A stretch of 64,000 nt of DNA from an uncultured Agathobacter sp. (GCA_934359755.1 CAKRLV010000006.1:62001-126000), one strand, 5' to 3'. Counted from the first letter of the stretch, positions 23,022 through 32,700 are shown. Program-made: numbers and translations. Notes: a model not told the origin generated them from the letters alone.

Positions 23022-23954
23022 ATGGAAGATGGTTCCTATCCCATTATTATAGCAGTACTTTGTATAGTGATTGTGATATTGATAGTGGTGATTATACTTA
23101 ATTACCTTTTCTACAGAAAAAGGAGCAATTCAATTATTACATCACATAATTCTGCAAATAGGGATTTTACAGAAGAAGATATTATTTCCCTTGTAAAAGA
23201 GGGGCATGAGCAAGGCGTTATTGAAGAATCAGAGGCAAAGATGATACACAATATCTTCAAGTTTGATGACAAAGAAGTGAAAGATATAATGACACATCGT
23301 AAGAATATGATTTGTATAGATGGAGAATTATCGTATAATGATGCGCTTGCGTATGCGGTTGAAAGTGGCAAGTCACGTTTCCCTATATACGAGGGTGATC
23401 TTGACCACATCATAGGTGTTCTTCACATAAAAGATATGCTTGCTTATGCACAAAAAAATGAGGTCTTTCGTACATCAATAAAAGATATAAATAATCTGGT
23501 CAGAGAAGTAGATTTTGTTCCTGAGACACTTGGGATAAATGTACTTTTTAAGAATATGCAAAGAAACAAGAACCATGTCACTATGGTTGTTGATGAATAT
23601 GGTCAGATTGCAGGACTTGTTGCTATGGAAGATATCCTGGAGGAAATTGTCGGCAATATAGAGGATGAACATGATACAGAACATGAATTGATTACTCCAG
23701 AGAGCGATGGTACATATATTATGGAGGGAATAACCAATTTTGCAGACGTGTTAGAGGTCATAGATATTCCTGTAGAAGAGGATTCATTTGAAACATTAAA
23801 TGGTCTGGTTGTCTCGTTACTAGGACATATTCCGAATGATGATGAGAAAGCAAAGGTTGAAGCATATGGATATACATTTGAAATATTATCAGTTACAGAT
23901 AATATGATAGATAATGTGCGCATATCAAAGTGTGAAAACTTGCACCAGAAATAA
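23022..23954 (+). CDS. CBS-pair / CorC_HlyC-domain membrane-anchored protein
   Basis: A 310-residue protein with one N-terminal membrane segment (IIIAVLCIVIVILIVVIIL), a helical stretch ending in DDKEVKDIMTHRKNM, two CBS domains (about 75-200; SRFPIYEGDLDHIIGVLHIKD and NHVTMVVDEYGQIAGLVAME) and a CorC_HlyC domain (about 215-300). CNNM/CorC transporters for magnesium carry these domains after a four-helix DUF21 membrane domain, which is missing here. It therefore cannot transport alone and may regulate a partner or be a shortened relative. AAGGAGAG precedes the ATG. It has its own promoter and precedes yebC by 47 bases. Confidence 0.85.
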   Translation: MEDGSYPIIIAVLCIVIVILIVVIILNYLFYRKRSNSIITSHNSANRDFTEEDIISLVKEGHEQGVIEESEAKMIHNIFKFDDKEVKDIMTHRKNMICIDGELSYNDALAYAVESGKSRFPIYEGDLDHIIGVLHIKDMLAYAQKNEVFRTSIKDINNLVREVDFVPETLGINVLFKNMQRNKNHVTMVVDEYGQIAGLVAMEDILEEIVGNIEDEHDTEHELITPESDGTYIMEGITNFADVLEVIDIPVEEDSFETLNGLVVSLLGHIPNDDEKAKVEAYGYTFEILSVTDNMIDNVRISKCENLHQK

Positions 23955-24001
23955 TTTAATGATAAAATAAAATTAATATTTTTAGAAAAGAGGAACAAAT
24001 T

Positions 24002-24730
24002 ATGTCAGGACATTCCAAATTTGCGAATATCAAGCATAAAAAAGAGAAAAATGATGCTGCAAAGGGTAAGACCTTTACTATGATAGGAAGAGAAATTGCG
24101 GTTGCAGTTAAGGAAGGCGGACCAGATCCAGCTAACAACTTTAAACTTGCACAGGTTATTGCTAAAGCAAAAGCCAACAATATGCCAAATGATACAATTG
24201 ACAGAGGTATCAAGAAGGCAGCTGGTGACAGCAATGGTGTTAATTATGAGATTACTACATATGAAGGATATGGACCAAGTGGTACAGCCATTATAGTTAA
24301 ATGTCTTACAGACAATAAGAACCGTACTGCTGCCAATGTCCGTAACTGCTTTACAAAAGGACAGGGAAGTATTGGTACACAGGGGTGCGTATCATACATG
24401 TTCGATGAAAAAGGACAGATTATAATTGACAAAGATGCATGCGAGATGGATGCGGATGAGCTTATGATGCTTGCTCTTGATGCAGGGGCTGAGGACTTTG
24501 CAGATGAAGAAGACAGCTTTGAGATTATCACAGCACCAGCTGATTTTGATGATGTTCACAAGGCTATTGAGGACGCAGGCATTGAGATGGTTTCAGCAGA
24601 AGTTAGTATGATTCCACAGACATATGTTACATTGTCAGATGATGCAGATATTACAAATATCAGACGTATTCTGGATTTACTGGATGATGATGATGATGTA
24701 CAGGAAGTATATCATAACTGGGAAGAGTAA
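24002..24730 (+). CDS. yebC: YebC/PmpR-family protein
   Basis: A 242-residue cytoplasmic protein of the universal YebC family (TACO1 in mitochondria). The N terminus MSGHSKFANIKHKKEKNDAA, the NMPNDTIDRGIKKA segment and the YEGYGPSGTA loop are diagnostic; the usual SGHSKWxNI has Phe in place of Trp. Members have been described as DNA-binding regulators and, more recently, as factors that help ribosomes through proline-rich stretches; the sequence cannot decide between them. Length is normal. glgA follows 24 bases later. Confidence 0.95.
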   Translation: MSGHSKFANIKHKKEKNDAAKGKTFTMIGREIAVAVKEGGPDPANNFKLAQVIAKAKANNMPNDTIDRGIKKAAGDSNGVNYEITTYEGYGPSGTAIIVKCLTDNKNRTAANVRNCFTKGQGSIGTQGCVSYMFDEKGQIIIDKDACEMDADELMMLALDAGAEDFADEEDSFEIITAPADFDDVHKAIEDAGIEMVSAEVSMIPQTYVTLSDDADITNIRRILDLLDDDDDVQEVYHNWEE

Positions 24731-24754
24731 TATTTACTTGGAGGGTGAATAAAT

Positions 24755-26209
24755 ATGAAGAAAATACTATTTGTTGCTTCAGAATGTGTTCCATTTATTA
24801 AAACAGGAGGTCTGGCAGATGTCTGCGGAGCTCTCCCGAAAGAATTCGACAAAGAAAACTGGGATGTAAGGGTTATTATACCAAATTATCAGTGTATTCC
24901 AGAGAAATTCAGATGGAACTTTGAATATATTACAAGCTTCTATATGAGTGCTGGTAATTATATTCAGAATAAGTATGTGGGTGTTGTGCAGTATAAGATG
25001 GATGGCGTCACATATTACTTCATTGATAATGAAGAATATTTTTCAGGACCAACTCCATATAGTGGAGATACGAAATATGATATAGAGAAGTTTGTATTTT
25101 TTGATAAGGCTGTATTGTCAGCACTTCCGCTCATTGATTTCAGACCTGATATTATTCATTGTCATGACTGGCAGACTGGGCTTATTCCTGTATACCTCAA
25201 GAATGAGTTTGCAGCAAATTCTTTTTTCTGGGGAATTAAATCTATTTTCACCATTCATAATCTTAAGTTCCAGGGAGTATGGGATACTAAGACAATGCAG
25301 GGCTTTACAGGCTTTCATGGCGGATTGTTTACACCTGATAAGCTTGAGTTTAACAAGGATGCAAATATGTTAAAAGGTGGTCTTGTTTATGCAGACTACA
25401 TTACCACTGTAAGTGATACATATGCGAACGAGATTCAGACATCATATTATGGTGAGGGGCTCGATGGGCTTCTGTCAGCCAGACATTTTGATATGCAGGG
25501 CATTGTTAACGGAATTGATTATTCGGTTTACAATCCGGAGACAGACGCTAAAATATATGAGCATTATAATGCTGAAACTTTCCGAAAGAAGAAATCTGTT
25601 AATAAAGTCAGGTTGCAGGAGCAGCTTGGACTTGAAGTTGATAAAAAGAAATATATGATAGGTCTTATTTCAAGACTTACAGACCAGAAGGGTCTTGACC
25701 TTATTAATTACGTTATGGACAGATTGGTTGACGATTATACACAGCTTGTTGTGATTGGAACGGGTGAGCCACAGTATGAGAATATGTTCAGGCATTATGC
25801 ATGGAAATATCCAGACAGGGTATCAGCTAATATCTGTTATAGTGATGATCTGGCACACAAGTTATATGCCGCGGCTGATGCTTTCCTGATGCCTTCACGA
25901 TTTGAGCCATGTGGACTTACACAGCTTATTTCTTTTAGATATGGAACTGTTCCAATCGTAAGAGAGACTGGAGGACTTAAGGATACTGTTAAGCCTTTCA
26001 ATGAATACGAGAACTCAGGTGATGGATTCTCATTTACAAATTATAATGCAGATGAGATGCTTTCAATCATTAATTATTCTAAGCATATTTATTATGATCG
26101 TAAGCGTCAGTGGAATCAGATGATTGACAGAGGAATGGCAAATGATTTCTCTTGGAATGCATCTAAGTTCAAATATGAAGGATTATATAATTATCTTCTT
26201 GGAGAATAA
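24755..26209 (+). CDS. glgA: Glycogen synthase (ADP-glucose, GT5)
   Basis: Extends alpha-1,4-glucan from ADP-glucose. The 484-residue protein has the GT5 N-terminal motif KTGGLADVCGALPKEF that binds the nucleotide sugar, the starch-synthase catalytic domain, HDWQTGLIPVYL, a GT-B C-terminal domain with LISRLTDQKGLDLI, and the conserved PSRFEPCGLTQL with the catalytic Glu. Length and motifs are standard. GGAGGGTG precedes the ATG. No other glycogen gene (glgB, glgC, glgP) is in the window, so it is separated from the rest of its pathway. A strong terminator follows. Confidence 0.96.
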   Translation: MKKILFVASECVPFIKTGGLADVCGALPKEFDKENWDVRVIIPNYQCIPEKFRWNFEYITSFYMSAGNYIQNKYVGVVQYKMDGVTYYFIDNEEYFSGPTPYSGDTKYDIEKFVFFDKAVLSALPLIDFRPDIIHCHDWQTGLIPVYLKNEFAANSFFWGIKSIFTIHNLKFQGVWDTKTMQGFTGFHGGLFTPDKLEFNKDANMLKGGLVYADYITTVSDTYANEIQTSYYGEGLDGLLSARHFDMQGIVNGIDYSVYNPETDAKIYEHYNAETFRKKKSVNKVRLQEQLGLEVDKKKYMIGLISRLTDQKGLDLINYVMDRLVDDYTQLVVIGTGEPQYENMFRHYAWKYPDRVSANICYSDDLAHKLYAAADAFLMPSRFEPCGLTQLISFRYGTVPIVRETGGLKDTVKPFNEYENSGDGFSFTNYNADEMLSIINYSKHIYYDRKRQWNQMIDRGMANDFSWNASKFKYEGLYNYLLGE

Positions 26210-26231
26210 AAATAAATATTTTAGACATGAT

Positions 26232-26262
26232 AATACGGATGCATGATGCATCCGTATTTTTA
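26232..26262 (+). terminator. Terminator after glgA
   Basis: A perfect 12-bp stem (26232-26243 and 26247-26258) with three-base loop, followed by a T-rich tract. It separates glgA from tepA. Confidence 0.85.
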
Positions 26263-26284
26263 TTACGTGATTTGGAGGTTTGGT

Positions 26285-26929
26285 ATGGAAAAAGAAAATT
26301 CAGATATACTCGAATATGGTCAGAGTAAATTAAAGGATATTTATCTGATGACAATAATCGGAGAGGTTGAGGGGCATGATTGTCTGCCAGCTACATCTAA
26401 AACTACAAAATACGAGCATATTTTACCTAAACTTGCGGAGATTGAAAATGATAATGAAATTAAAGGAGTTTTGATTCTTTTAAATACAGTTGGTGGAGAT
26501 GTAGAAAGCGGACTTGCAATTGCAGAAATGATTGCGTCACTCAGTAAACCGACGGTATCACTTGTGTTAGGCGGAAGCCATTCGATAGGAGTTCCACTTG
26601 CGGTGGCCTCTGATTATTCATTTATTGTACCGAGTGGAACGATGGTGATTCATCCTGTCAGATTAAATGGGACTATAATTGGTGCCAAAGCAACATATGA
26701 TTATTTTGAACTCATCCAGAACAGAATTATTAAATTTGTATCGACACATTGTAGTATCTCTGGAAATCGGATAGAAGAGCTAATGATGAACACACAGATG
26801 TTGACAAAAGATTTAGGTACCGTTATAGTTGGACAGCAGGCTGTTGAAGAAGGTATCATAGATCAGGTTGGCGGGATCTCGGATGCTTTTGCAAAGCTTA
26901 AGGAAATAATAGACAAACATACGCACTAA
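26285..26929 (+). CDS. tepA: ClpP-like protease of the TepA family
   Basis: A 214-residue ClpP/crotonase-fold serine protease without ATPase partner. Visible motifs are LLNTVGGDVESGLAIAEMI, the nucleophile region GGSHSIGVPLA and the histidine region GTMVIHPVR, matching the Ser and His of ClpP. TepA (translocation-enhancing protein) lies next to spoIIIE in Bacillus, and here the FtsK/SpoIIIE gene follows 77 bases downstream, so synteny supports the name. The ATG at 26285 follows TTGGAGG at about seven bases; a frame from 26243 would start within the terminator. Its substrates are not known from sequence. Confidence 0.88.
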   Translation: MEKENSDILEYGQSKLKDIYLMTIIGEVEGHDCLPATSKTTKYEHILPKLAEIENDNEIKGVLILLNTVGGDVESGLAIAEMIASLSKPTVSLVLGGSHSIGVPLAVASDYSFIVPSGTMVIHPVRLNGTIIGAKATYDYFELIQNRIIKFVSTHCSISGNRIEELMMNTQMLTKDLGTVIVGQQAVEEGIIDQVGGISDAFAKLKEIIDKHTH

Positions 26930-26965
26930 ATATTATATTTTTTGGAACAAAAACTAACCTAATTA

Positions 26966-26974
26966 TGATATAAT
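26966..26974 (+). promoter_or_regulatory. Extended -10 promoter element for ftsK
   Basis: TGATATAAT: a consensus -10 with the TGn extension. No good -35 is found at 16-18 bases (TTGGAA at 26942 is 21 bases away), as is usual for extended -10 promoters. Confidence 0.5.
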
Positions 26975-27006
26975 GTGTCTAGTTTGTTTTTATGGAGGTT
27001 AGTGGA

Positions 27007-29667
27007 ATGGCAACGAGGAAACAATCCTCAGGTAAAAGAAAAACCAAAAAAGAAAGAATGCAGGAGATGGAACGTGCTGAGGCCTTTAGAAGAGAAGTGA
27101 TTCTTTGGGGGATTATAGCCGTTTCGCTTTTGCTTTTTATAAGCAATATTGGAGTCGGTGGCACAGTCGGAGGATTTGTCAGCAGTGTGCTGTTTGGAGT
27201 ATTAGGAATTGTGGCATATGTTTTCCCAATTTTCTTGTTAGTTGGGTCTTTTTTTATGATATCAAACAAAGGAAATACATTTGCTGTTGTTAAAATAATT
27301 TCAGCTACGGTTTTTGTGATATTTATCTGTTTGTTTTTGTCTCTTTTATATTATGGCTCGGAAGTGGTCACACCTTTCGATGCTTATCTTGACAGCAGTA
27401 GGGATAAAACTAGTGGTGGAATTATAGGGGGCACAATTGCATACGTTTTTGTACCCTCATTTGGTCTGATTGGTTCATACATAATAGATGTTATAGTACT
27501 TATTGTCTCGCTTGTACTGGTGACTGGAAAGTCGGCATTAAAAGGAATGTGGAATGGCGGTAAGGTAGTATACGAGTCCGCAAAAGAGACAAATGAACGC
27601 CAGAAGGAATACCGCGAGTATAAGGCTAAGACCAGAAATCAAAGAAGAATGGATCGAAAGGTTACAGGTGTCTCGCTTGATACGAAGATAGAGGATAAGG
27701 CTCCTGATAGTATAAAGACGGATGATATGGGAGAAATTCATATAGAGAATTATCCGGAATTTCCAAAAGTAAAAGAAGAAAAGAGCGTGCAGATTTCTTC
27801 TCAGGATGAGGAACTTCCACCGCTTGATATTGATATGATAAATAGCACAGTTCATGATGAGCCTAAGATTGTTGGAATGACAGAAACTAGTGTAGTTTCG
27901 GATGACAGAGCTACATCGGGAAGCGGTGTGATATCGGATATACCACAGATATCAGGAATGAATGAGATATCAGGGATGGATGAGATATCAGGGATGGATG
28001 AAATCTCAGGAGCGGATGACATATTCGGTATAGATGATATGTCAGATACGGACGAAGTATCTGGTGCGAACGAGATAAAAGAACCTGAGGTTAAAGCGCG
28101 TAAAGTTAAAAAAGCATTGCCTGATGATGAACTAAGTAAAGAGACTAGTGAGGTTGCACAGATTGTACAAGAAAGTGTAGAAATCAAACATTATGATTTC
28201 CCGCCAGTTTCACTGCTTAAGAAAGGTCCAGGTAATAAAGCTGCATCTTCGCAGAGCGAGTTGCGTGAGACTGCTGCCAAGCTTGAACAGATATTACAGA
28301 TATTTGGAGTAGGTGCGAAGGTTACCAATATAAGCTGTGGTCCGGCCGTTACAAGATTTGAGATTCAACCAGAGATGGGAGTAAAGGTCTCTAAGATAGT
28401 TGGTCTTGCTGATGATATAAAGCTTAATCTTGCGGCAGCGGATATAAGAATAGAGGCTCCAATACCAGGTAAGGCGGCTGTTGGAATTGAAGTGCCGAAC
28501 AAAGAAAATGTTATGGTGTCGTTCAGAGATCTTGTTGAATCAGAAGAATTCAAAAATGCAGCATCTAAGATAAGTTTTGCAGTTGGTAAGGATATTGGTG
28601 GTAAAACTAAAGTTACGGATATTGCCAAGATGCCTCATTTATTGATTGCAGGAGCGACCGGATCAGGTAAGTCAGTATGTATTAATACGATTATCATGAG
28701 TATTTTATATAAAGCAAAGCCTGACGAGGTTAAGCTTATAATGATAGACCCTAAAGTAGTTGAGCTTAGTGTATATAATGGCATTCCGCATCTTATGATT
28801 CCAGTTGTTACAGATCCTAAGAAAGCTGCTGGTGCATTGAATTGGGCAGTGACAGAGATGACTGACAGATACAATAAATTTGCAGAGACTGGCGTAAGAG
28901 AGATAAATGGATACAATCATAAAGTAGAGTCTATTGAAGTGCCAGAAGGTCAGGAACGTCCGGCAAAGATGCCACAGATTGTTATTATAGTCGATGAGTT
29001 GGCGGATCTTATGATGGTTGCATCTAAAGAAGTTGAAGAATCAATTTGCCGATTGGCCCAGCTTGCACGAGCGGCTGGAATACATTTGATTATTGCCACA
29101 CAAAGACCATCTGTTAATGTTATTACTGGTCTTATCAAGGCGAATATGCCTAGTAGAATTGCTTTTGCTGTTACATCAGGAATTGACAGTAGAACTATTC
29201 TTGATACTGTGGGGGCAGAAAAACTTCTTGGTAAGGGTGATATGTTATTTGATCCGCAAGGGGCACCGAAACCAATGCGTGTTCAGGGAGCTTTTGTATC
29301 AGATGAAGAAGTATCAGATGTGGTTGACTATATAAAGGAGCACAATGGTCATGCGGGTGCAGATGAGAACATAATGCAAAAAATCGAGCAGGCTCAGAAT
29401 GCAAATACTGTTCAGATATCAGATTCAGACGGAAGTGATGATGGCAGGGATGCATATTTTATGGAAGCAGCCAAGATTATAATCGATAAAGATAAAGCCT
29501 CGATTGGTATGCTGCAAAGATACCTGAAAGTAGGATTTAATAGGGCTGCAAGAATTATGGATCAGCTTGAAGAGGCTGGAATTGTCGGTCCGGAATTAGG
29601 AACGAAGCCTCGTACAGTAATTATGGATGAGGAACAATTTAAAACATTTGTTGACGAGAACATGTAA
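27007..29667 (+). CDS. ftsK: DNA translocase FtsK/SpoIIIE
   Basis: An 886-residue septal DNA pump. The N-terminal region has about four membrane segments (residues 30-180), then a long variable linker (about 180-400), the alpha/beta motor with Walker A GATGSGKS near 549 and Walker B IVIIVDELADLMM, and the C-terminal gamma winged helix (about 815-886; IGMLQRYLKVGFNRAARIMDQL) that reads KOPS/SRS sites. The ATG at 27007 is preferred to one at 26992 because GGAGG lies between them. The linker contains an 18-base tandem repeat coding for ISGMDE. Neighbour tepA matches the Bacillus spoIIIE locus. Whether it acts in division, sporulation or both cannot be told. Confidence 0.95.
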   Translation: MATRKQSSGKRKTKKERMQEMERAEAFRREVILWGIIAVSLLLFISNIGVGGTVGGFVSSVLFGVLGIVAYVFPIFLLVGSFFMISNKGNTFAVVKIISATVFVIFICLFLSLLYYGSEVVTPFDAYLDSSRDKTSGGIIGGTIAYVFVPSFGLIGSYIIDVIVLIVSLVLVTGKSALKGMWNGGKVVYESAKETNERQKEYREYKAKTRNQRRMDRKVTGVSLDTKIEDKAPDSIKTDDMGEIHIENYPEFPKVKEEKSVQISSQDEELPPLDIDMINSTVHDEPKIVGMTETSVVSDDRATSGSGVISDIPQISGMNEISGMDEISGMDEISGADDIFGIDDMSDTDEVSGANEIKEPEVKARKVKKALPDDELSKETSEVAQIVQESVEIKHYDFPPVSLLKKGPGNKAASSQSELRETAAKLEQILQIFGVGAKVTNISCGPAVTRFEIQPEMGVKVSKIVGLADDIKLNLAAADIRIEAPIPGKAAVGIEVPNKENVMVSFRDLVESEEFKNAASKISFAVGKDIGGKTKVTDIAKMPHLLIAGATGSGKSVCINTIIMSILYKAKPDEVKLIMIDPKVVELSVYNGIPHLMIPVVTDPKKAAGALNWAVTEMTDRYNKFAETGVREINGYNHKVESIEVPEGQERPAKMPQIVIIVDELADLMMVASKEVEESICRLAQLARAAGIHLIIATQRPSVNVITGLIKANMPSRIAFAVTSGIDSRTILDTVGAEKLLGKGDMLFDPQGAPKPMRVQGAFVSDEEVSDVVDYIKEHNGHAGADENIMQKIEQAQNANTVQISDSDGSDDGRDAYFMEAAKIIIDKDKASIGMLQRYLKVGFNRAARIMDQLEEAGIVGPELGTKPRTVIMDEEQFKTFVDENM
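27948..28019 (+). repeat. 18-base tandem repeat in the FtsK linker
   Basis: Four head-to-tail units starting at 27948, 27966, 27984 and 28002. Units 2 and 3 are identical, unit 1 differs at two bases, and unit 4 is diverged. They encode ISGMNE/ISGMDE/ISGADD; degenerate copies continue to about 28070. Confidence 0.85.
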
Positions 29668-29711
29668 GTATGTTAAACGTAATAGTAAACGATATACAGG
29701 GAGGATATGAA

Positions 29712-31382
29712 ATGAAAACAGATATTCAGATTGCACAGGAAGCTACAATGTTACCAATTAAGGAGGTTGCAGCATCAATAGGAATTGAAGAGGATGATCT
29801 TGAATTATATGGCAAGTACAAGGCGAAAATCTCTGATTCACTTATAAATCGCTCAAAAAATAATCCAGATGGTAAATTAATTCTTGTAACAGCTATAAAT
29901 CCAACACCAGCAGGGGAAGGAAAGACTACTACAAGCGTTGGATTAGGTCAGGCATTTGGAAAGCTTGGAAAGAAAGCACTTATTGCACTTCGTGAGCCAT
30001 CACTTGGACCTTGTTTTGGAATTAAGGGTGGTGCTGCAGGCGGCGGATATGCACAGGTAGTACCTATGGAAGATTTAAATTTACATTTTACAGGTGATTT
30101 TCATGCAATTACTTCTGCAAATAACTTACTTGCTGCACTTCTTGATAATCATATCCAGCAGGGAAATGAACTTGGAATAGATCCAAGGCAGATAGTATGG
30201 AAGAGATGTATGGATATGAATGATCGTGTCCTTAGAAATATCGTGGTTGGTCTTGGAAGCAAGATGGATGGAATGGTAAGAGAAGATCATTTTGTAATTA
30301 CTGTTGCGTCTGAAATCATGGCTATTTTATGCCTGGCTGATGATATGAATGATCTCAAGAAGAGACTTGGCAAAATCATAGTTGCATATACTTTTGATGG
30401 AAAACCGGTTACAGCTGATGATATACAAGCCACTGGTGCTATGGCAGCGCTTCTTAAAGATGCTCTTAAGCCAAACCTTATTCAGACACTTGAGCATACA
30501 CCAGCTATTGTTCATGGTGGACCTTTTGCTAATATTGCACATGGATGTAATAGTGTACGTGCTACAAAGACTGCATTGAAGTTAGCTGATTATGTCATAA
30601 CAGAGGCTGGATTTGGTGCTGATCTCGGTGCAGAGAAATTCTTTGATATCAAGTGCAGAATGGCTGATCTTAAGCCAGATGCAGTTGTGCTCGTAGCTAC
30701 AGTAAGAGCACTCAAATATAACGGTGGTGTAGCCAAGGAAGATTTAGGACAAGAGAACTTAGAGGCTCTTAAGAAAGGCATCGTTAATCTTGAAAAGCAT
30801 ATTGAAAATCTACAGAAGTACGGCGTACCTGTTGTTGTTACATTGAATTCATTTATTACAGATACTGACGCAGAGACGTCATATATTGAGAATTTCTGTA
30901 AAGAGAGAGGCTGTGAGTTTGCTCTTTCAGAAGTTTGGGAAAAAGGTGGCGAAGGTGGTATTGAATTAGCTAATAAGGTACTTGAGACACTTGAGAATAA
31001 GAAGAGTGATTTTAAGCTTTTATATGCTGATGATTTATCACTTAAAGAGAAAATTGAGACAGTTGCAAAAGAGATATATGGAGCCGATGGCGTTACCTAT
31101 ACTGCTGCTGCAGAGAGAGAGCTTAAGAGAATTACAGATCTTGGAATGGGTAATCTTCCGGTATGTATGGCAAAGACACAGTATTCATTGTCAGATGATC
31201 CAAAGAAGCTTGGACGTCCAACTGGATTTACTATAAATGTCCGTGAAGTATATGCATCTGCCGGAGCCGGTTTTGTTGTGGCAATTAATGGTTCAATTAT
31301 GACTATGCCAGGACTTTCAAAGAAACCAGCTGCATATGGTATAGATGTTGATGAAAATGGAGTAATTACAGGATTATTTTAG
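29712..31382 (+). CDS. fhs: Formate-tetrahydrofolate ligase
   Basis: Makes 10-formyltetrahydrofolate from formate, ATP and THF; a key step in one-carbon metabolism and in the methyl branch of the Wood-Ljungdahl pathway. The 556-residue product is the normal length, with the ATP-binding loop TPAGEGKTTTSVG, FGIKGGAAGGGYAQV and the C-terminal GAGFVVAINGSIMTMPGLSK. The ATG at 29712 follows GGGAGG at seven bases; an earlier in-frame ATG at 29670 would add residues not seen in the family. It lies 44 bases after ftsK. No other folate-pathway gene is nearby, so use in purine supply or acetogenesis cannot be judged. Confidence 0.96.
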   Translation: MKTDIQIAQEATMLPIKEVAASIGIEEDDLELYGKYKAKISDSLINRSKNNPDGKLILVTAINPTPAGEGKTTTSVGLGQAFGKLGKKALIALREPSLGPCFGIKGGAAGGGYAQVVPMEDLNLHFTGDFHAITSANNLLAALLDNHIQQGNELGIDPRQIVWKRCMDMNDRVLRNIVVGLGSKMDGMVREDHFVITVASEIMAILCLADDMNDLKKRLGKIIVAYTFDGKPVTADDIQATGAMAALLKDALKPNLIQTLEHTPAIVHGGPFANIAHGCNSVRATKTALKLADYVITEAGFGADLGAEKFFDIKCRMADLKPDAVVLVATVRALKYNGGVAKEDLGQENLEALKKGIVNLEKHIENLQKYGVPVVVTLNSFITDTDAETSYIENFCKERGCEFALSEVWEKGGEGGIELANKVLETLENKKSDFKLLYADDLSLKEKIETVAKEIYGADGVTYTAAAERELKRITDLGMGNLPVCMAKTQYSLSDDPKKLGRPTGFTINVREVYASAGAGFVVAINGSIMTMPGLSKKPAAYGIDVDENGVITGLF

Positions 31383-31415
31383 TTCACATATTGAGACTTG
31401 CAAGGGGATAGATGT

Positions 31416-32588
31416 ATGAAGTGTGCTTTTTGTAATGCAGAGCTTAGAAAAGGGTGTTTGTATTGCACTTCATGTGGTAAAGAAGTGCAGATTGTTCCTG
31501 ATTACAGTGAATTTGACGAAGATTATATTAATGGTCTTATAGGAAGTGATTCGGAGAATGAAGACCCTGTATATAATACAAAGAATGTTAAAGAATCTAA
31601 AAAATCAGAACAAAAAAAGAAGGCTTTAAAACTAAAAAAGGAGCAGGAGCGTCGCAAGAAAAAAATTATAATTGCATCAATAATAATTGCAATTCTTTTA
31701 CTTTTGGTAGTTGGAGTTATTGTTGTCCTGGCGGTGTCGAATAGCAGAAATAATTCTGTTGATTATCAGATTGGCAAAGCAAAAGAAGCTGTTGCTGAAA
31801 AGAAAGCAGATATTGCAATTTCGTACTATGAAAGGGCTTTGGTGCTTGATAATGATAATATTGATGTACTTCAGGGAATAGCTGAGATATATGTATCTAA
31901 AGGAAACTATAAGGATGCAATCAAATACTATAAGCAGATTCTTGAAATTGATTCGCATAATAAGATTGCGATTAAGGCAATGGTGGATATCTATGACAAG
32001 GATAAAGACTATGATGCAATAAACAAGTTATATGACAGCGTGAAGAATGAGAGTGGATTTGATGATATTTTTGCAAAATATGTGACATCTAAGCCTTCCT
32101 TTGATGTATCTGGTGGAATATACAGGGATGTTATTAAAGTATCTATTTCATCTCCTGATAAAGAGGATATTTTTTATACTCTTAACGGCCGTGATCCTGT
32201 AGAATATGGTATAAGATATGATGAACCAATAGAATTTGATGAAGAGGGTGAGTATCAGTTAAAAGCTGTATGTGTTAATGATTTAGGTATAAGCAGCGAA
32301 GTTGTCAGTGAGAACTATACTATACAGTTTTCGAAGCCTGCTATGCCAGTAGTTTCTCCTGATGGTGGAAGCTATATATCAGAGACTTATGTAACCATAA
32401 AAGTACCAAAAGGCTGTACCGCTTATTATTTATGGGGAACTTCTGATCCGACTACATCTTCAACAAAATATAAAAGGCCATTTAAAGTTCCAGAAGGAAA
32501 TAATGTGCTCTCGGTTATAGTTGTTAACAATAAAACTAAAAAAAGTAGTGAAGTATATCGTGGAAGATTTGAGTATTATGCGGAATAA
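31416..32588 (+). CDS. Zinc-ribbon, single-pass membrane protein with TPR and chitobiase-like C-terminal domains
   Basis: A protein of 390 residues with a mosaic layout. A four-cysteine zinc ribbon opens it (CAFC...CTSCG, residues 3-24). A lysine-rich coiled stretch leads to one membrane segment near 88-112 (IIIASIIIAILLLLVVGVI). Outside follow two or three TPR units (about 125-205; ISYYERALVLDNDNIDVLQG, AIKYYKQILEIDSHNK) and two immunoglobulin-like units of the chitobiase/hexosaminidase C-terminal type, with DIFYTLNGRDP and AYYLWGTSDPT. Function is unknown; a cytoplasmic sensor or tether linked to a cell-wall-facing scaffold is the simplest reading. The ATG at 31416 follows AAGGGG at eight bases. 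A perfect 17-bp terminator follows. Confidence 0.75.
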   Translation: MKCAFCNAELRKGCLYCTSCGKEVQIVPDYSEFDEDYINGLIGSDSENEDPVYNTKNVKESKKSEQKKKALKLKKEQERRKKKIIIASIIIAILLLLVVGVIVVLAVSNSRNNSVDYQIGKAKEAVAEKKADIAISYYERALVLDNDNIDVLQGIAEIYVSKGNYKDAIKYYKQILEIDSHNKIAIKAMVDIYDKDKDYDAINKLYDSVKNESGFDDIFAKYVTSKPSFDVSGGIYRDVIKVSISSPDKEDIFYTLNGRDPVEYGIRYDEPIEFDEEGEYQLKAVCVNDLGISSEVVSENYTIQFSKPAMPVVSPDGGSYISETYVTIKVPKGCTAYYLWGTSDPTTSSTKYKRPFKVPEGNNVLSVIVVNNKTKKSSEVYRGRFEYYAE

Positions 32589-32614
32589 GATTTGGGATAT
32601 AATATCATTAGATG

Positions 32615-32650
32615 TAAAATAAAAGGTGCCAGGTGGCACCTTTTATTTTA
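32615..32650. terminator. Bidirectional terminator between the zinc-ribbon protein and xpt
   Basis: A perfect 17-bp inverted repeat (32615-32631 and 32634-32650) with a GG loop. A-rich and T-rich outer ends give a U tract on both strands. Confidence 0.9.
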
Positions 32651-32700
32651 AGTAGAAAATTAATTGTTTGTATAGAAAAATGTTCTGTATAGAAGAATAT

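Noticed and set aside
27948..28070. CRISPR-like array
   Set aside because: The 18-base units have no spacers, remain in frame and code for a protein linker.
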